Shown here piece after piece: positions 32,157-44,500 of a stretch of 64,000 nt of DNA. Each line of letters starts with the position of its first letter. The stretch's first letter is position 1. The DNA is from Dactylellina haptotyla. Taxonomy: Eukaryota > Ascomycota > Orbiliomycetes > Orbiliales > Orbiliaceae. Location of the stretch: assembly GCA_031310005.1 (NCBI GenBank), contig CM062381.1, positions 806,001 to 870,000 of the forward strand, read 5' to 3'. The position numbers and the translations under genes were made by a program. The notes under the pieces are model-generated. The model worked only from the letters and a program-made list of their open reading frames with translations. It was not told the DNA's origin and did no database searches.

Positions 32157-32979
32157 CCCCCTATAGCGGTACAGAAAATCCTTATGGGCCAAGGTGTTTT
32201 ATTATAATTGATTGTTTTTTTCGTGGGACCAGTAAGGTATCTGGCTTGCGAAACAACTATAAGTGGCTTGACTCGAATTTTCGTTTTTATCCTTCCTGTT
32301 TAATTTTGCATGGTTATCCTCACGATTCTCTGCGAGAATTTTTAGCTTAAAAAAAAGACTTTGTGATATTTTTTTTATCATATCCAAACATAAACTGGCC
32401 ACTACCAATCTTCACAGGTGAAAAGAATCGGATAGAAAAGACATAAATCCAATGGTAACAATCATACGGGCATTAGTCATGTTCATAAGCAAGTACAGGC
32501 ACAACTAGAAAGCGAATCAAAACGGTAAGAGAAGAAAAAAAAAAAATAGAAATATAGGTAATTATTCTCGAAGTAGTCCAACCTAAATAAAAAAAACCGA
32601 AGCTATGCTATGTTGATGACAAAAGAAAATATTCAAGTCGTAAAATCCATAAACCAAGATGAAGAGCCTCCTTACCGCCTAGACCAAAGCTAGACGGGGT
32701 ATCGATAACCAAATTTCAAAGCAAGTCAAAAAGGGGGGAATAATGATTGCAAGCAAGCTCGCTTCGCTAATTGTGTATAAGAAATAACAGGAAATTCGTC
32801 AAAATATGCAATTGTTGGGGTGTTCATCAGCAAATGGAAGGGATCATAAACAAAAGAAATCTAAAATATCTCAACTTGAACCCCAGCTTTTCCGTTTTTT
32901 CCTCGACTTTTCCTTTCTAATCCTGAATTTTTATATATATCGAAATATTTTTGTGTGTTTAAGAGCCTGTGTTCGGACT
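32157..32979. other. AT-rich region between convergent genes
   Basis: This has several A- or T-runs (for example about 32538-32549) and the 3' ends of the dynamin gene (plus) and the disordered protein gene (minus). No exon is seen. Confidence 0.5.
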
Positions 32980-35900
32980 TTAAGCTTGTGGCTGTCCGAA
33001 CATCACAGGTGGCGAGTTCAAGAACTCTTTCAACGCCTTCTTTCTTTTTTTATTCTCCTTTCTCTCTCTATAACTCTCCCTCAACCCCTTCATGCCTACA
33101 AACTCAAGCTGGACCTTACCTAGGTTGACGGTCTTGGGGGCCTTCTTCCTCCTACTGCTAGAAACGTCGGTAGAGCTTGTAACTGTAGTGACGAATCCAG
33201 AGGTTGTATGAGGTCTCCACTCGTCCTCATAGTATTCTCCATCATACGACTGATCGTGGAAATATGAATATTTAGGTTTCCACCACGGAGACAACTTGCT
33301 CTTCTTGAATCCCGTAGGTCGATTCTTCAAGCTCGGTCGTCTCGGCTGTTCAAAGGATGGCACTGTATTTTCAAAGTCGATCAAGGGTTCTGGTGCAGTC
33401 GCTGGTCGGGTGCCTTGAATCTCGTGGACAACAGATGGAAGACGTGGAGGCAGAGGGATCGAGTGGATCGAGTCCGATGCAGAGTGGCTGTGGACGACCG
33501 GAATTCCAGCTAGTGGATTAGGAGTAGCTTTCCTGATGGGAACGCCCGCAGCTTGCTCTGGTGTTGGAGTCGCGGGGATCGGTATCGGTTGGGATCCAAG
33601 TTGCATATTCCTCTGTAAAGCTTCATCCATAGCCGCTGGGGTAGGTGGAATGAGTTGGAATACTACAGGTAGTGGAGTGAAAGTCTGATCCTTTGCGCGC
33701 CCTTTACCCTTTCCTGCAGATGTGGAGGAGCCCTCGCCAAATGATAGATCTGGGCCTTCGCCAAATGAGAATTGTGGCACATGATGAGGAGATGTTGGGA
33801 ACTCGGGCTTCTTTGCTGGTTCTGGGGAAGTTACCGCGATCTCAGGAAATTCGGCAGCTTTGGTTCCTTTCGATCCAGTTCGGACGAGAACCTCCTTGAC
33901 CGTTCCACTTGGCACCACGCCAGTGTTCACAACTTCGATCTTCTCGCCAACACCAAGGATCTCAACACCGCTAGAGAAAGAGAAGCGGTGGCTACCGGTC
34001 CTCTCGACACTCTCGTCAGAGGCCTTATTGCTATTTATAACAGTCGCAAGGCTTGGCCGTCTTGGGCTTCCGGTGACGCTATCTTTTTTCAACCAGGACT
34101 CAAGTAACTCGGTGGGTCTACCGGTTTTGCCTACTGAGCTCTTACGAGCTGGGATTTGCGGGGGGCCGTCATCGATGCTCCTACTCCGACCGCGACCGCG
34201 GGCGAGCTCATCATTGATAGCGTTTGCAGAACTGCTGCGTTGGCGCTGGGCGGGAGGAGGGTAATTGCGACCGCGGTCATTATAAACGGAGCTCGAGTCG
34301 ATAGACTTGCCACGAGTATGAGCGCCAGGGCGGTGTGAAGTAGGCGGGTAAGACTTGGTAGGAATTGTCTCCGCGGATACATTTCGAGAGTGAGAAAGAG
34401 ATGATCTCCGAGTTGGAATTGGTGGGCGGGTTGGAGTTGAGTGGGTTGAGGAAGGGCCCGTTGTAGCAACAACCGCCTTTGGGGGAGGCGTCTGTGGCCG
34501 AACGTCGGTTGGGATTGGAATTGGGGGCACAGGTTCAGTCGGGTTGGCTGCCTCAAAAAACGGAGTTTGCGCTTCTGTGGGTGTGAAGAAGACGGTATCA
34601 TTTGTCGCTACGGTTTCCAGTGACTCTTCCGTAGCGCTGCGGTGCAGACCTGGGAATGTTGGCGGCTGGAGCTGTTTTGGAGTGGACTCCGGGTCCTCGA
34701 CAAGATCCATTATAGAGGTGTTCATTTCCGCTTGTGTAGGCGTCGTTTCTTCTTCCTCCTCAGCCTCTGCTTCCCGCTCCTTTCTCAGTGGAGACGACCT
34801 TAGCAAAGCTTCAATTTCACCAACTAAATCAGAGTTCGGATCTGGCGTAACTGGGTCAAAAGCACCCTGCTGGCTCGCTGGTGACTCTGGCGCTGGTTGC
34901 GGAGGAGTGCCGAGTAGGGCATATTCGTCGATGAGAGATATCGCTGGTCGAGAACTCTCCTGCTCCCTCTCTTGTTCTCCGGTAGCCTCATGAGGCCAAT
35001 CCTGGAACTGTTGTTCGACCTCTGGTGAGGGATCTAACAAGAAGGTCCGGGGTTCTTCGGTTATCTCTTCCATTGCGGGCTCTAGAGGGCTCAAATGAGC
35101 CTCGATGATATCCTCGTAGTCGTCATAAAATGGATTTTCGACAGGCGAATCCGGCATCGTCGACCTTAGCGCGGCGTGGATATAGCTCGTCTGTCCTCTC
35201 TCCTGCTCCTCTTCCTCCTCTTCCTCGTATTCTTGCGCTTCCGATACACCCTCCCCAGGTGGTGTGATCGGTGGCGAAGGCATACTCTGCGCCTCGGATA
35301 CCTGCCTCAGAAGCTCAAATTGTGAGGTTCTCGTTCCCAAAGCCCTCAGGTTCCTCCAGCTCCTCATCTTCCTTACTCTGATCTCGCCCCTACCTTTGTT
35401 CGCTGTCTGCATTGGGGGCATATCCATAACCCACGCCTGTACAGTAGTGACCTGTTTTGGCGCATTCGAGCTCGGCGGGCGATCCATCGTCGAGATTTCG
35501 TCGAGTAGCTGGGTTATCGCAGGGGTCAGCGGCGAGAGCGGCATACCCTCGGAACTACCATCCGACCTTCTCTGAAAGACAAACTCGGCATTGTGAGCAT
35601 CCAGTGAATTCCGTGGTGTGATCTCTGGCGAGACATCCGTGGACGGCGGTGGTGGCCATGCCGGGCCTGGGGTTAGGGTATATATCGAGCTCTGATCGCC
35701 AGGTGGCACAGGCACAGCATCGCCGTCTATACTCTCAGTCGGCGACGGCGAAGCAGGCGATACGAAAGAGTTGTCATTAAATCGCTGTTCGATAATGGGC
35801 CCATCTTCGATAACAGCAGAGTCCCTAGGTAAAACTGATATTCCGAGTCCCAGTCCGAAGCCTGAAGAGGGCTCCCTTTCCTTTCCCTTGCCCTTATCTT

Positions 35901-36159
35901 TGGGCGCAAAGATATCGTCATCTCCCAAGGGTGCTTCGACGATCCATGCGGGCGAGTTTGAGCTGTGAAGACTGCGACTATCGTTCGAAAGCGGCGATTT
36001 GGTTCTTGTAGAGTCTCTGCGTCGTTTCTTTATCCGGGGCGACGGTGTTGTGACAGCTTTGAACAGTTGGCGTGAGGTTTCCGGGCTTTCGGCGTAGAAA
36101 GGTGTCGGCGGGGAAGAGCTGTTGAGGTATGCTTGCGCAGAGGCAGCAGATGTGGACAT
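32980..36159 (-). CDS. Large disordered protein, Ser/Pro/Glu-rich, with conserved-looking basic C-terminus
   Basis: This is an intron-free 1059-residue frame starting at the ATG at 36159. The N-terminus has a nuclear-localisation-like patch (PRIKKRRRDS). Long stretches rich in Ser, Pro and Glu follow, with an EEEEEEE-type run, many SP/TP sites and PPTP or PPIPxP motifs that could bind SH3 domains. The last ~120 residues are different: WWKPKYSYFHDQSYDGEYYEDEW, then VNLGKVQLEFVGMKGL and a dense basic helix (YRERKENKKRKKALKEF), which suggests a short folded or membrane/nucleic-acid contact region. No family is recognised. Many SP/TP sites suggest control by proline-directed kinases (inference). 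Confidence 0.85.
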   Translation of the reverse strand: MSTSAASAQAYLNSSSPPTPFYAESPETSRQLFKAVTTPSPRIKKRRRDSTRTKSPLSNDSRSLHSSNSPAWIVEAPLGDDDIFAPKDKGKGKEREPSSGFGLGLGISVLPRDSAVIEDGPIIEQRFNDNSFVSPASPSPTESIDGDAVPVPPGDQSSIYTLTPGPAWPPPPSTDVSPEITPRNSLDAHNAEFVFQRRSDGSSEGMPLSPLTPAITQLLDEISTMDRPPSSNAPKQVTTVQAWVMDMPPMQTANKGRGEIRVRKMRSWRNLRALGTRTSQFELLRQVSEAQSMPSPPITPPGEGVSEAQEYEEEEEEEQERGQTSYIHAALRSTMPDSPVENPFYDDYEDIIEAHLSPLEPAMEEITEEPRTFLLDPSPEVEQQFQDWPHEATGEQEREQESSRPAISLIDEYALLGTPPQPAPESPASQQGAFDPVTPDPNSDLVGEIEALLRSSPLRKEREAEAEEEEETTPTQAEMNTSIMDLVEDPESTPKQLQPPTFPGLHRSATEESLETVATNDTVFFTPTEAQTPFFEAANPTEPVPPIPIPTDVRPQTPPPKAVVATTGPSSTHSTPTRPPIPTRRSSLSHSRNVSAETIPTKSYPPTSHRPGAHTRGKSIDSSSVYNDRGRNYPPPAQRQRSSSANAINDELARGRGRSRSIDDGPPQIPARKSSVGKTGRPTELLESWLKKDSVTGSPRRPSLATVINSNKASDESVERTGSHRFSFSSGVEILGVGEKIEVVNTGVVPSGTVKEVLVRTGSKGTKAAEFPEIAVTSPEPAKKPEFPTSPHHVPQFSFGEGPDLSFGEGSSTSAGKGKGRAKDQTFTPLPVVFQLIPPTPAAMDEALQRNMQLGSQPIPIPATPTPEQAAGVPIRKATPNPLAGIPVVHSHSASDSIHSIPLPPRLPSVVHEIQGTRPATAPEPLIDFENTVPSFEQPRRPSLKNRPTGFKKSKLSPWWKPKYSYFHDQSYDGEYYEDEWRPHTTSGFVTTVTSSTDVSSSRRKKAPKTVNLGKVQLEFVGMKGLRESYRERKENKKRKKALKEFLNSPPVMFGQPQA

Positions 36160-38981
36160 GATGTCGTAATGATAACGAGCGATGGGAGCACAAAAGACAA
36201 GCGTGACTGGACTTTATAACATGAAAACAACTAAAACTGGTGAGAGAAAGGATAAAAACTATAAAGCCATGCTATCTAAATTAAAATTCGGGATCAGGTT
36301 GAAAATATTGAAAGGTGAAGGCGTGAGGATCTCAGTTCGGAACCTTTAGAAGAATCCTTGGCTGTGAAACTTGAGGAAAGAAAGAAAGGAAAGAGCAGCA
36401 AACAAAAGAGAAGTTCGATGCAGGGAAGAGGAAGAAGTAAAAATAAATGCCAGGGCGAAGGACTAGTACGGATTACACACTCTTCAGCGGAGCATCCGGT
36501 CAGTCACAGCTGTGGGTGGTAGTGGGTGGTGCTCGCCGGTGGCGGGCGTCCCTTGTCCAGTTCCAAATAAAGCTGCCTTGCTGTGGTATTCTTTTTAGCT
36601 TCGGTCGCACTTCTCTTTCGTTCCCGGTTTTGGATTTGTCGACGGTATTTTGTAATGTCGTATGTACGATGATGTGAGAATGTAGGCCGGCCAGAGGAAA
36701 TAAACGAAAGTGGAGAGGCTGGGAGCTGGCGGTAGAGCTACGACGGCTTGCGCAACAGCAGCTCAACCTCGTTCTTTTTAAACGGAAATATGTCTCCTGG
36801 AGATCCGGGGGTCGGTAATATTCTTCGCCAGACCAGATTCGAACAAAAAGGCGGGTACGGGCTGTGGTTTTATCTGTCTGGGCTGTTCGTACACGCCGGC
36901 CAGATTTCCAGAAGGCTCAAACCAGCAAAATAACAAATTCGCGGCCCTCCTTTTCCCATAGGCGGCTCTTACTACTCGCAGGTGCAGCAGCAGCTGGAAT
37001 AGCCAGCCAAAAGGAAACGAGCTGATAAGTTGACGCCCTCCGATGGTCCAATATCCAAAAATCGAAACCTAGCATTCAATCCATGCGGCCCTGTGCAGGA
37101 AAGCAGGTCCAGATGTTGTAGTTCGCCTGCTTGTTCCAACCAGCGACTTTTGCAGGCCACCCCAAAGACCTTGCCTGGGAGCTGCGACGGGTCCTTTCGT
37201 CATCCATTCGTTCATCCGATGGGTGCCCAAATTTGGGACCCGCGTGCTACGCGGTTCTATTGGTCCCAGGCCTGTTCACAGCCTTCATCCAGTTCTGGCT
37301 CTAGCTGCAAGCAAAAAAAAAAAAATCAGTAGCTCGCCAAGCATGGCTGCTCTGCACCACCAGCTCCGCAAGGACCATTATGCAGCCTGCGCCTTTGCGC
37401 TCTCATTGGTCACAGGCCAATCTGGGCGAATCTGCAGAACAGCGGATAACTTTCCTTTTCCACTCAAACTTCCCCTTCAAGATCTGGTTGAAGACTCACG
37501 GTTGGCTATGGAGCCTTCGTAGGGCTGGGCAATATCCCAATGGTAAACACACTTGACGAATTTTACTATTATTTTTTCGCAACTTCCCACTGGCTCCCGT
37601 TTCAGTGGGGGCAAGGCTATCGTGTCTCGGCATGAGCGGTGTAGAACCATTCAGGAAGCTATTGTCGTCTTTTTTTTTTTTGATGTCTCTCTGCTTCGCC
37701 ATACCATAGTGTCATCAACCCTTGCGGGAACCGTTTCGACGTTCCATGTTTCCGGAACCCACGGATATTGCGAACATTTTTGTAAAAGGAAACGACTCGT
37801 AGTCGGAGCTCCCAGATAGACGGTTGAGCTTCTCGGATAGTGCTAAGTGCCCGTAGACATAGACCTCCGAGCCGTAAGTGGTGCGCATGATGTTGTTCTG
37901 ACCGCGGTTCGATGTGCTTGCTTCGTGGTGGTGGTGTGTTGAGCCCAACGATACGGTTTAGGAAACACGTCTCCAGCAGCGGCGATTGGTCACAGCGCTC
38001 GTGTTCATGATGTTCGATGGCCTCGATATCTTCCACATCTCGGACGAAGGATCGGAGGGCCATGCATCATGCACGCAATCCCGTCTTACCGTCCACGAGG
38101 GACTCGAATCCGGGTCACAAGGACAAGCTTTCTTTGGACACAAATTATCGATTACTAACGAGTAATGCCCCGCAGCGGATATCACGGTGGGTTCGACCCA
38201 AAGAAGTCCTGTCCACAGGATCCGCTTACAACGCCGGATACACGGACGGTCCCTGTATCGTAGTCTCGTCTTATCCCTCAAAGAGAGAAATATAAATTAG
38301 TAGGACCTGTAAGTTCTGGGCCTACGTATCCGGCGAGGCCACGAAAAATGGATTTTACATATTTGAACGGATTCAAGTTCGTCACCTTTTTATATATTAT
38401 TCTAGCTCGAGAAATACGCCAATACATCCTGCAACGAAAATAGTCTTTCATTACCGTTTATATGATAAAAGTACTGACAATGGAAACCTTGCTACCTCGT
38501 AGTACTATGTATCCAATACTTAAGGTTAATAAAAAGAAAGCGGGAATATAGGAAATATAGGAACCCCCCGTATAAAAGCCCGCCGGTTTAAAAACCAAAG
38601 GGCAGATATAATCAAAATTAGTAGAAAGAAACGAGGGTAAAAGCGGAGGGTAACGTCATACGTGGAACGAGAAAGACAAAAAGAAAGTAAAAAAAGGAAA
38701 TCCCGTCTCTTGCATTTTTACCATTGTATATCGTAGTTGGAAAAAGAGGAAACGCATATTAGAATATGCCGTAAAAAAGAAACGCACAGTTGGAGCCAAG
38801 AAAATATGTATCTCACATGAGCAAACAGTCATACCTAGGAAGGAGAGGGTTGCAGGAGAGAAAATGATACCGGATAGAAGAATAGGGCGTAATAGTCCAC
38901 CAAAGCGTGTCCAGAAAATCCAGTCAAATGAGACCTTCAATCAGCAGCCTTGGTTGCCTGTTCGTTAGGCTTCTCAGCTTT
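36160..38981. other. Intergenic region of about 2.8 kb
   Basis: This lies between two minus-strand genes: upstream of the disordered-protein gene and downstream of the kinase. The 36160-36440 part is purine-rich on the plus strand and is probably that gene's leader. It has an A-run of 13 at about 37313-37325 and a T-run at about 37669-37681. From 38300 it turns AT-rich as the kinase 3' flank. Frames in 37650-38290 have no start context or protein-like pattern. Candidate tRNA T-arm words near 38105 and 38190 do not fold. Confidence 0.5.
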
Positions 38982-41503
38982 CTAAGCCTGAGCGCTAACT
39001 ACCCCTTCATCGCCGCCTCTCTTTCGTCTACCTATCAGAGTCGCGTTATCCAAACTCAATTCGAACCCAGCCTTCTTCCGCCCTCTTTCTCCAGCCGGTT
39101 TTGCCACCTTTGATGATGCTTTGGCTTTACGTTGCTGAGCTGCGCTGCTGATGCTCGCCTTCCTCATATCCCTTTCCACGCCTTCCATTTCATTCGCAGC
39201 ACTCATCGAGACTGCTCCGGCGTTTTCATCATATTCATATTCTTCCTCCTCTTCGTTCAAAGTCATGTTTGTTGCCAGATTCGAAAAGCCGCCCTTGTGC
39301 TTTTTCCTCTGCTTCGTCTCTTCTTCCATTCGATGCACCGCATAGCCGACATCGAATACTTCCCGCAGAGCGACATGACCTGGGGATCTGAAATCATTTC
39401 GCTTATCCTTACCGGCAGCCGCACCGGGTGTGAAATCATCGAGAAGCATCGGCGAGCCGTCTTTGTAAAACCCGCTACGACTGGCAGCTGGTGTCGCCAA
39501 AGGCGGCGCATCGGCAGCTGGGTGCGTTTCCTCGTCTGATTCTCTAATCCACGGGTGCTCCATGAATTGCTCAATTGAATAACGCTTGTCCGGATCAACA
39601 GTCAAAAGATGTGATACCAAGTCCTGTGCGCTTTTCGAGATTTCATCCCACCAGGGGGACAGGAATGTGTACTGCCCTCTGGCAACCTTCTCAGTAAGAA
39701 CGCTGATGCTCTCATCGTAGAATGGTGGGAAACCACAGAGGAGAGTATATAGAACGCATCCTAGAGCCCACATATCAACGGATTTGGAATATCGTTCATC
39801 TTTGACAATCTCGGGAGCCGTGTAACCGACTGTACCGCAGGGCGTCATGGTGACCGAGTCCCAGACAACCTTAGACAGGCCGAAGTCGGCAATCTTGATA
39901 CGGCCGATGCCACCGGCACCAACGCCAGGGACAAATTCTCCCTCGTCAGCCTTGTCTTCATCATTTGGGTTCCTCGGTTTCGGGGTTTTGGATGGCATAA
40001 AGGGAATCGGTTCGAAGAGGAGATTCTCGGGTTTGATATCACTGATTTAAAAGGTTATTATATAGTAACTGAAACACTTCTTGGTAAGGTGGCATACCGA
40101 TGGACAACTCCCTTTTCTTCGTGCAAATATTGCAACGCTTCTGCAACTTGCTTGATGACATGTCGGCTTAGCGGTTCAGAGAAATAAGTGAGACGAACGA
40201 TTTGGTGAAACAGCTCGCCGCCAGGACATAATTCCAAGATGATATAGTAGTACGACCGTGATTCAGAGAATGAGATAAGTTTGACTATATTTGGGTGATT
40301 CAGTTGTCGCATAATCTGAACTTCTTTCAGGATGTTTGCTCGCTACACCGGGAGGCTTCAAGTTAGTAAAGACTGCTAGGAGAGTACAATGTATCGGAGG
40401 AGTAGCAGAATACAATGATCTAGCGGTTCGGGGTTTGGCGCAGACAAAGGAAACAATAGATGCCACTCCTCATGACGATAGCATATTCATCAAAGTAAAG
40501 AAAATGAAATACGTGAACAATTATACCGCACCTCAACGGTTTTTGGGATTTTCTTGAAGTCCGGATGCATATGATGGGCGCCCTACAATGTCGTCAAAGA
40601 AAAAAGAGGCCGCTGGTTATTAAAGGGTCCATTAAAAAAAAGAAAATCGCAAATTAATTAAATAAGTAAGTGACGGTTCGGTTTATCGCACGGGGCGAGT
40701 ATCGTATAGAGGCCAGGAATGAGATGCTGGAGTTTCGTGTGTCGGGGAGTAGGGGCATCAGGCTGCATCGGACAGAGAGGTTGCACGCATAGTATTCACG
40801 AGGGCTTTTTTCTTGGAGGGGTTCCAATCATGAGGGCGACACGGAGGAGGAAGAAATCAAAAGAAAGTTGTTGGAGCTCTCTGTCCGATCTTCTCATGCC
40901 GAATGGTAATCCACATCTCATTTTATCGATAATATGTAATCTCGTGGGTATGGCTGGATGTCTGTTTGGTTTATTCAAATTGAAGGGGTGTAGGCCGTTT
41001 ATGGCCCAGGGAAACTATCTTACCTGGCTTGAGCTAAGTTCGTATTTTCTCACCACCTTGATGGCGACCTCACCTAGCTCCCCTAGCGAGTCCTTCGCAC
41101 GGTAGACATTGCTGAAGGCACCGTCCCCCATCTTCTCTATTAGGATCCATCGTTCGAGACCGGGATACCGTGGTAGTCTGCCTCTGTTCTCGCGTTCTTC
41201 AGCAACTATACGTGCAACGGCTGAATCCCGATCTTCAGCTTCATCGAGTTGCTGTTTCGCTTGTTGCTTCTGAGCGACTTGGTTCTCGGCTTGGGCAACT
41301 AGGTTGGCGTGGGCGCCTCCACCGCCAACTGTGAAATCACCAACTTTCTCGCCTTGACCTTTAGCAAGGGCGTCGAATGCGGGTTCTGTTACGGCGTGGG
41401 CGTGGGCGTGTGTGCTCGCGGTAGTGGCTGGCGCAGGACCCGGGTCCCTGGCTTGCTTGCCGTGGCGGATGAAGTTCTTGAGATTCTGAACGTGGTGGGC
41501 CAT
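38982..41503 (-). CDS. Rck2/Srk1-type calcium/calmodulin-dependent-like Ser/Thr protein kinase
   Basis: Exons 41503-41024, 40582-40532, 40342-40098 and 40041-38982 (intron phases 0, 0, 2) give 611 residues. Intron 2 has a perfect TACTAAC branch site. The N-terminus (1-115) is Gln/Ala/His-rich. The kinase domain starts at WILIEKMGDGAFSNVY (119-134), with Lys149 (VAIK), HRDIKPEN (258-265), DFG (311-313), GTVGYTAPE (328-336) and HPWI at its end. A long insert rich in Pro, Lys and acidic residues before the DFG motif (about 271-306) is typical of the RCK subgroup. The C-terminal tail (about 420-611) has SP sites and a basic motif (RGRKKAGFELSLDNATLIGRRKRGG) like the Hog1/Sty1 docking end of Rck2/Srk1. 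These kinases work below the stress MAP kinase to slow translation and mitosis. The MAPK link is inferred. Confidence 0.95.
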
Positions 41504-44500
41504 GATGGCGGTGATTTAGTATCTCTCGATTATATGGGGTGAGGTGAAGAAGAAGAGAGGAAGTGATATTAAAAAGAGAGGGTGTAAATTTGGTGGGCAG
41601 CAGTGAACTATGTGGGCGAATATCTCGCGGGGAGTGTGTGAGACAGGTCGGATAAGGGTACGATGACGTTGGTAGTGAAGAACAGGGCAGCAATGTTAAC
41701 ACCGCCAGCGATACCCGAGTACCAAGCTTGCTTATTGTTGTTATTATTCAGCAGAGACTGCCTGTAATAATAAGAATAATAAGAGTAATATTAAACGACT
41801 GCAATAAGCTGCAGAATGGGAGAGCGCGGGAAAGCACGAGAGATACACCACGAAATCTTTCACGATAGGTACGGGTTCAGAAGAGAAACACCAGAAGACG
41901 GTATCCTCTAACTGGAACCTTTAAGCTATTTGAAGGGCATTCCTAACGAGATGCCAGCAGGATTGCGAGCTGGGAAACCAAGGAACCTGCAAGAGAGGTA
42001 CCTTGCTTGATATCGAAACCAGAATGCCAGGACGTTCGCGGAAACAGCAGCAGGGAAGCTGGAAAAAGACAAGCAGCGCCACAGAAACGAACATTCATTC
42101 ATAATTGAGCTCTATCGCACATCTTACAAACACAAGACTAACCCACGGCCGGTGCGGCTATTTGGTAGCTAGTGCCTGTCGAGTAATCAATCAAGTGTAA
42201 GAAGAGCCCTCAAGAGGCACGTTCGGTCAAGAGGAACGCTGCGGCACCACTATCTCCCAAGATCCAACAGCAGGCAATACTTCCCGTGTCCGACAGGAAG
42301 CTGTGCGCTGTTGCTGTAATCAGATAGAGAACCAAGGTTGTAGCACCTCCAGTTGTAACAATTTCGCCTTGGACGTGGTGCAGAGGCAGAAATTTTTTGG
42401 GGAAGTGGACAAATGCCACCCTTGAAACCGCAGGACTTCCAAGTCGTCATGTGCAATGACGTCCTCGCGGTGCGCGGCTACATGAGCCAACCAACCAAAG
42501 AGCTCGGAGGTTACAAGGCCCCAGGCCGTGGCTCTCGGTTCGAAAGAGGGTCCTGCTATTCAAAGCCATAGCACAGCAAAAATTGCTAAAAGAAAAGCCC
42601 CTCAAGCGATGAAAAAATAAAGCCAATGACAACATAATAAGCCACACTGGGCACCGAAACGAGGCATATCCGTTTTTTATTTTTGGATGCTTGATAAGCT
42701 GTTGGAGCCTGTATGGCTTCATGCTCCAGGATGGCAGTAGCGTGATGGTTCGGTGAGAGATCGAACCGCTTCTCCAACGAGGTAAGCAGGAGGTGCATTC
42801 CAATGGTGCCCGCTTTCAGCTGCAAAAATTCATATGCAGAAGTGGATGTAGCTGAATAAAGAAAGGAATATGATATTGCGGGGCCATGTGTAAGAGCAAT
42901 AAACGCCTAGGTGAGTTTTTTTTTTTTTTTGGAACACAAACCGAAGCTATGTTTCGCGGTTTGGACTTACCTCAATCATGGGCATTGCTTCTGACGGCCG
43001 AAAGACCGGAGGATTGGTATACCGCCGTGCGACAGGTCGTTGCTTTGCGTCGCGCTAAATCGAAACTCTGTGCCTTGTAGACGATGCTGTCCAACAAGTC
43101 CGTAGCCTGAGAAGAGTCTGCGTCCGGGATAATTCGGCAGGCGGGAAGGGCGATCTGATGCGAGATGAGGGATACGCCTAGCTGGTGCTGCAAGACGCTG
43201 GATGGGACAGAGGGGAGAGAAGAGAGAAAAAGGAAGAATGAGAAAAAGACAGATGAGAGGGGAAATTCAAGATGCGGAGGACGGTAAGGAATAAAGTTAG
43301 ACTGCGGATAGGGTAGCAGAGCTGTCCTGGGTCTCTTTCCTGGAAATAAGGCTTTGTTGGGTCGCGACGGCGGAGAGAAGGAAAGGTATGACGCTAGAGG
43401 GCCGGGGAGGGAATGCTGTGGCTTGGACGGAGGGAAAGGCTGCGGAGGATCAGATCAGGACGGGCGAGTTAACGCCGGACGGTCTGTAGCACGGCAGTAC
43501 TTACTCACTTACTCGCTCTGTACCGGTTAGTGCCCTGATAGGTCAGTAGTATATCACGATCACCCGTCACTGTGCTCCCCGAAGTATGAATGTCAATATG
43601 TTTTAAAAGATACGCAGTCCGAGGTGAATGCGATGCACCACCAAACGAAAGAGTCGGTGTTGATACGCGCCCCAGGCAGGAATTTATGACGCTGGGATGA
43701 TGCCCGGATGATGCTGAGCCCAATGAAGGTCCGGCTGATGGCTTCTTTTTCGGGGAGGTTGAGGTTATTTTCTCCTCTGCTGTCTCTGGCCGTTTCAAAC
43801 CTTCTCTCTCAGATCCCTCGTCCTTTGTGGCAACGGCCTGCGAGGTTCGACGCCAATTAAAAGGTCGATGATGTCAGGGCCCCGCCAGTTTTTACCGCGT
43901 CCGGCATGGCACCAGCCAGGGCTCGCTCACGGCACAATCTTCAATTTCTACCTCGAAGATCCGAAACATAGTCACGGACGCTGCGGTTTTAGATGTCTCG
44001 ATTTCTTAGACGGTTCCTGGATCTCTATTGCCCGGTTTTCCTGCCCCGTGCACACGACACTATCTCTCGAAATCTCTCTTACGTGATCATCTCAAATTAG
44101 CATCTTGTGCAATTTTTAGCACTCGACGCTTGCTTCAATGTCCCCCGCAACACACCCCGCAACACATTCTTATTTACGTCTTGACCAAACCAACCTGTTT
44201 CAACCACGCTTGGCAACCTTAGGATGTGGATTCCCAGCTGCGCTAGCATGCTTGAATCCGCACACGGCTGACACCAACCGACGGGTAGCCACTGCACTCT
44301 TCGGGCCTGGGTGGACAACGGCCACATTCGAATGTCCAACTGCTAGTCCCCTGTTTCAAATGTCAAAATCCAACTGCAATTGTGCAGCTTACGCTTTTAG
44401 GTCAGTTGCAAATCGAGCAACTGAGCAGGCACTCTTAACTTAGGATTTATACCAGATATACACATGGCGTTTTGTCAGCAGAGTCCCACAGGGTTCTAGG

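Noticed and set aside
37659-38290. Overlapping frames and tRNA T-arm-like words (near 38105 and 38190)
   Set aside because: The stems next to the TTCGA-like words do not pair and no acceptor or anticodon arm can be drawn. The frames lack a start and a codon pattern.
43505-43860. Charged open frame on the minus strand (contains TSTSPKKKPSAGPSLG)
   Set aside because: It has protein-like amino-acid content but no ATG before a stop upstream, and no convincing splice partner. It lies in a purine-rich low-complexity area.
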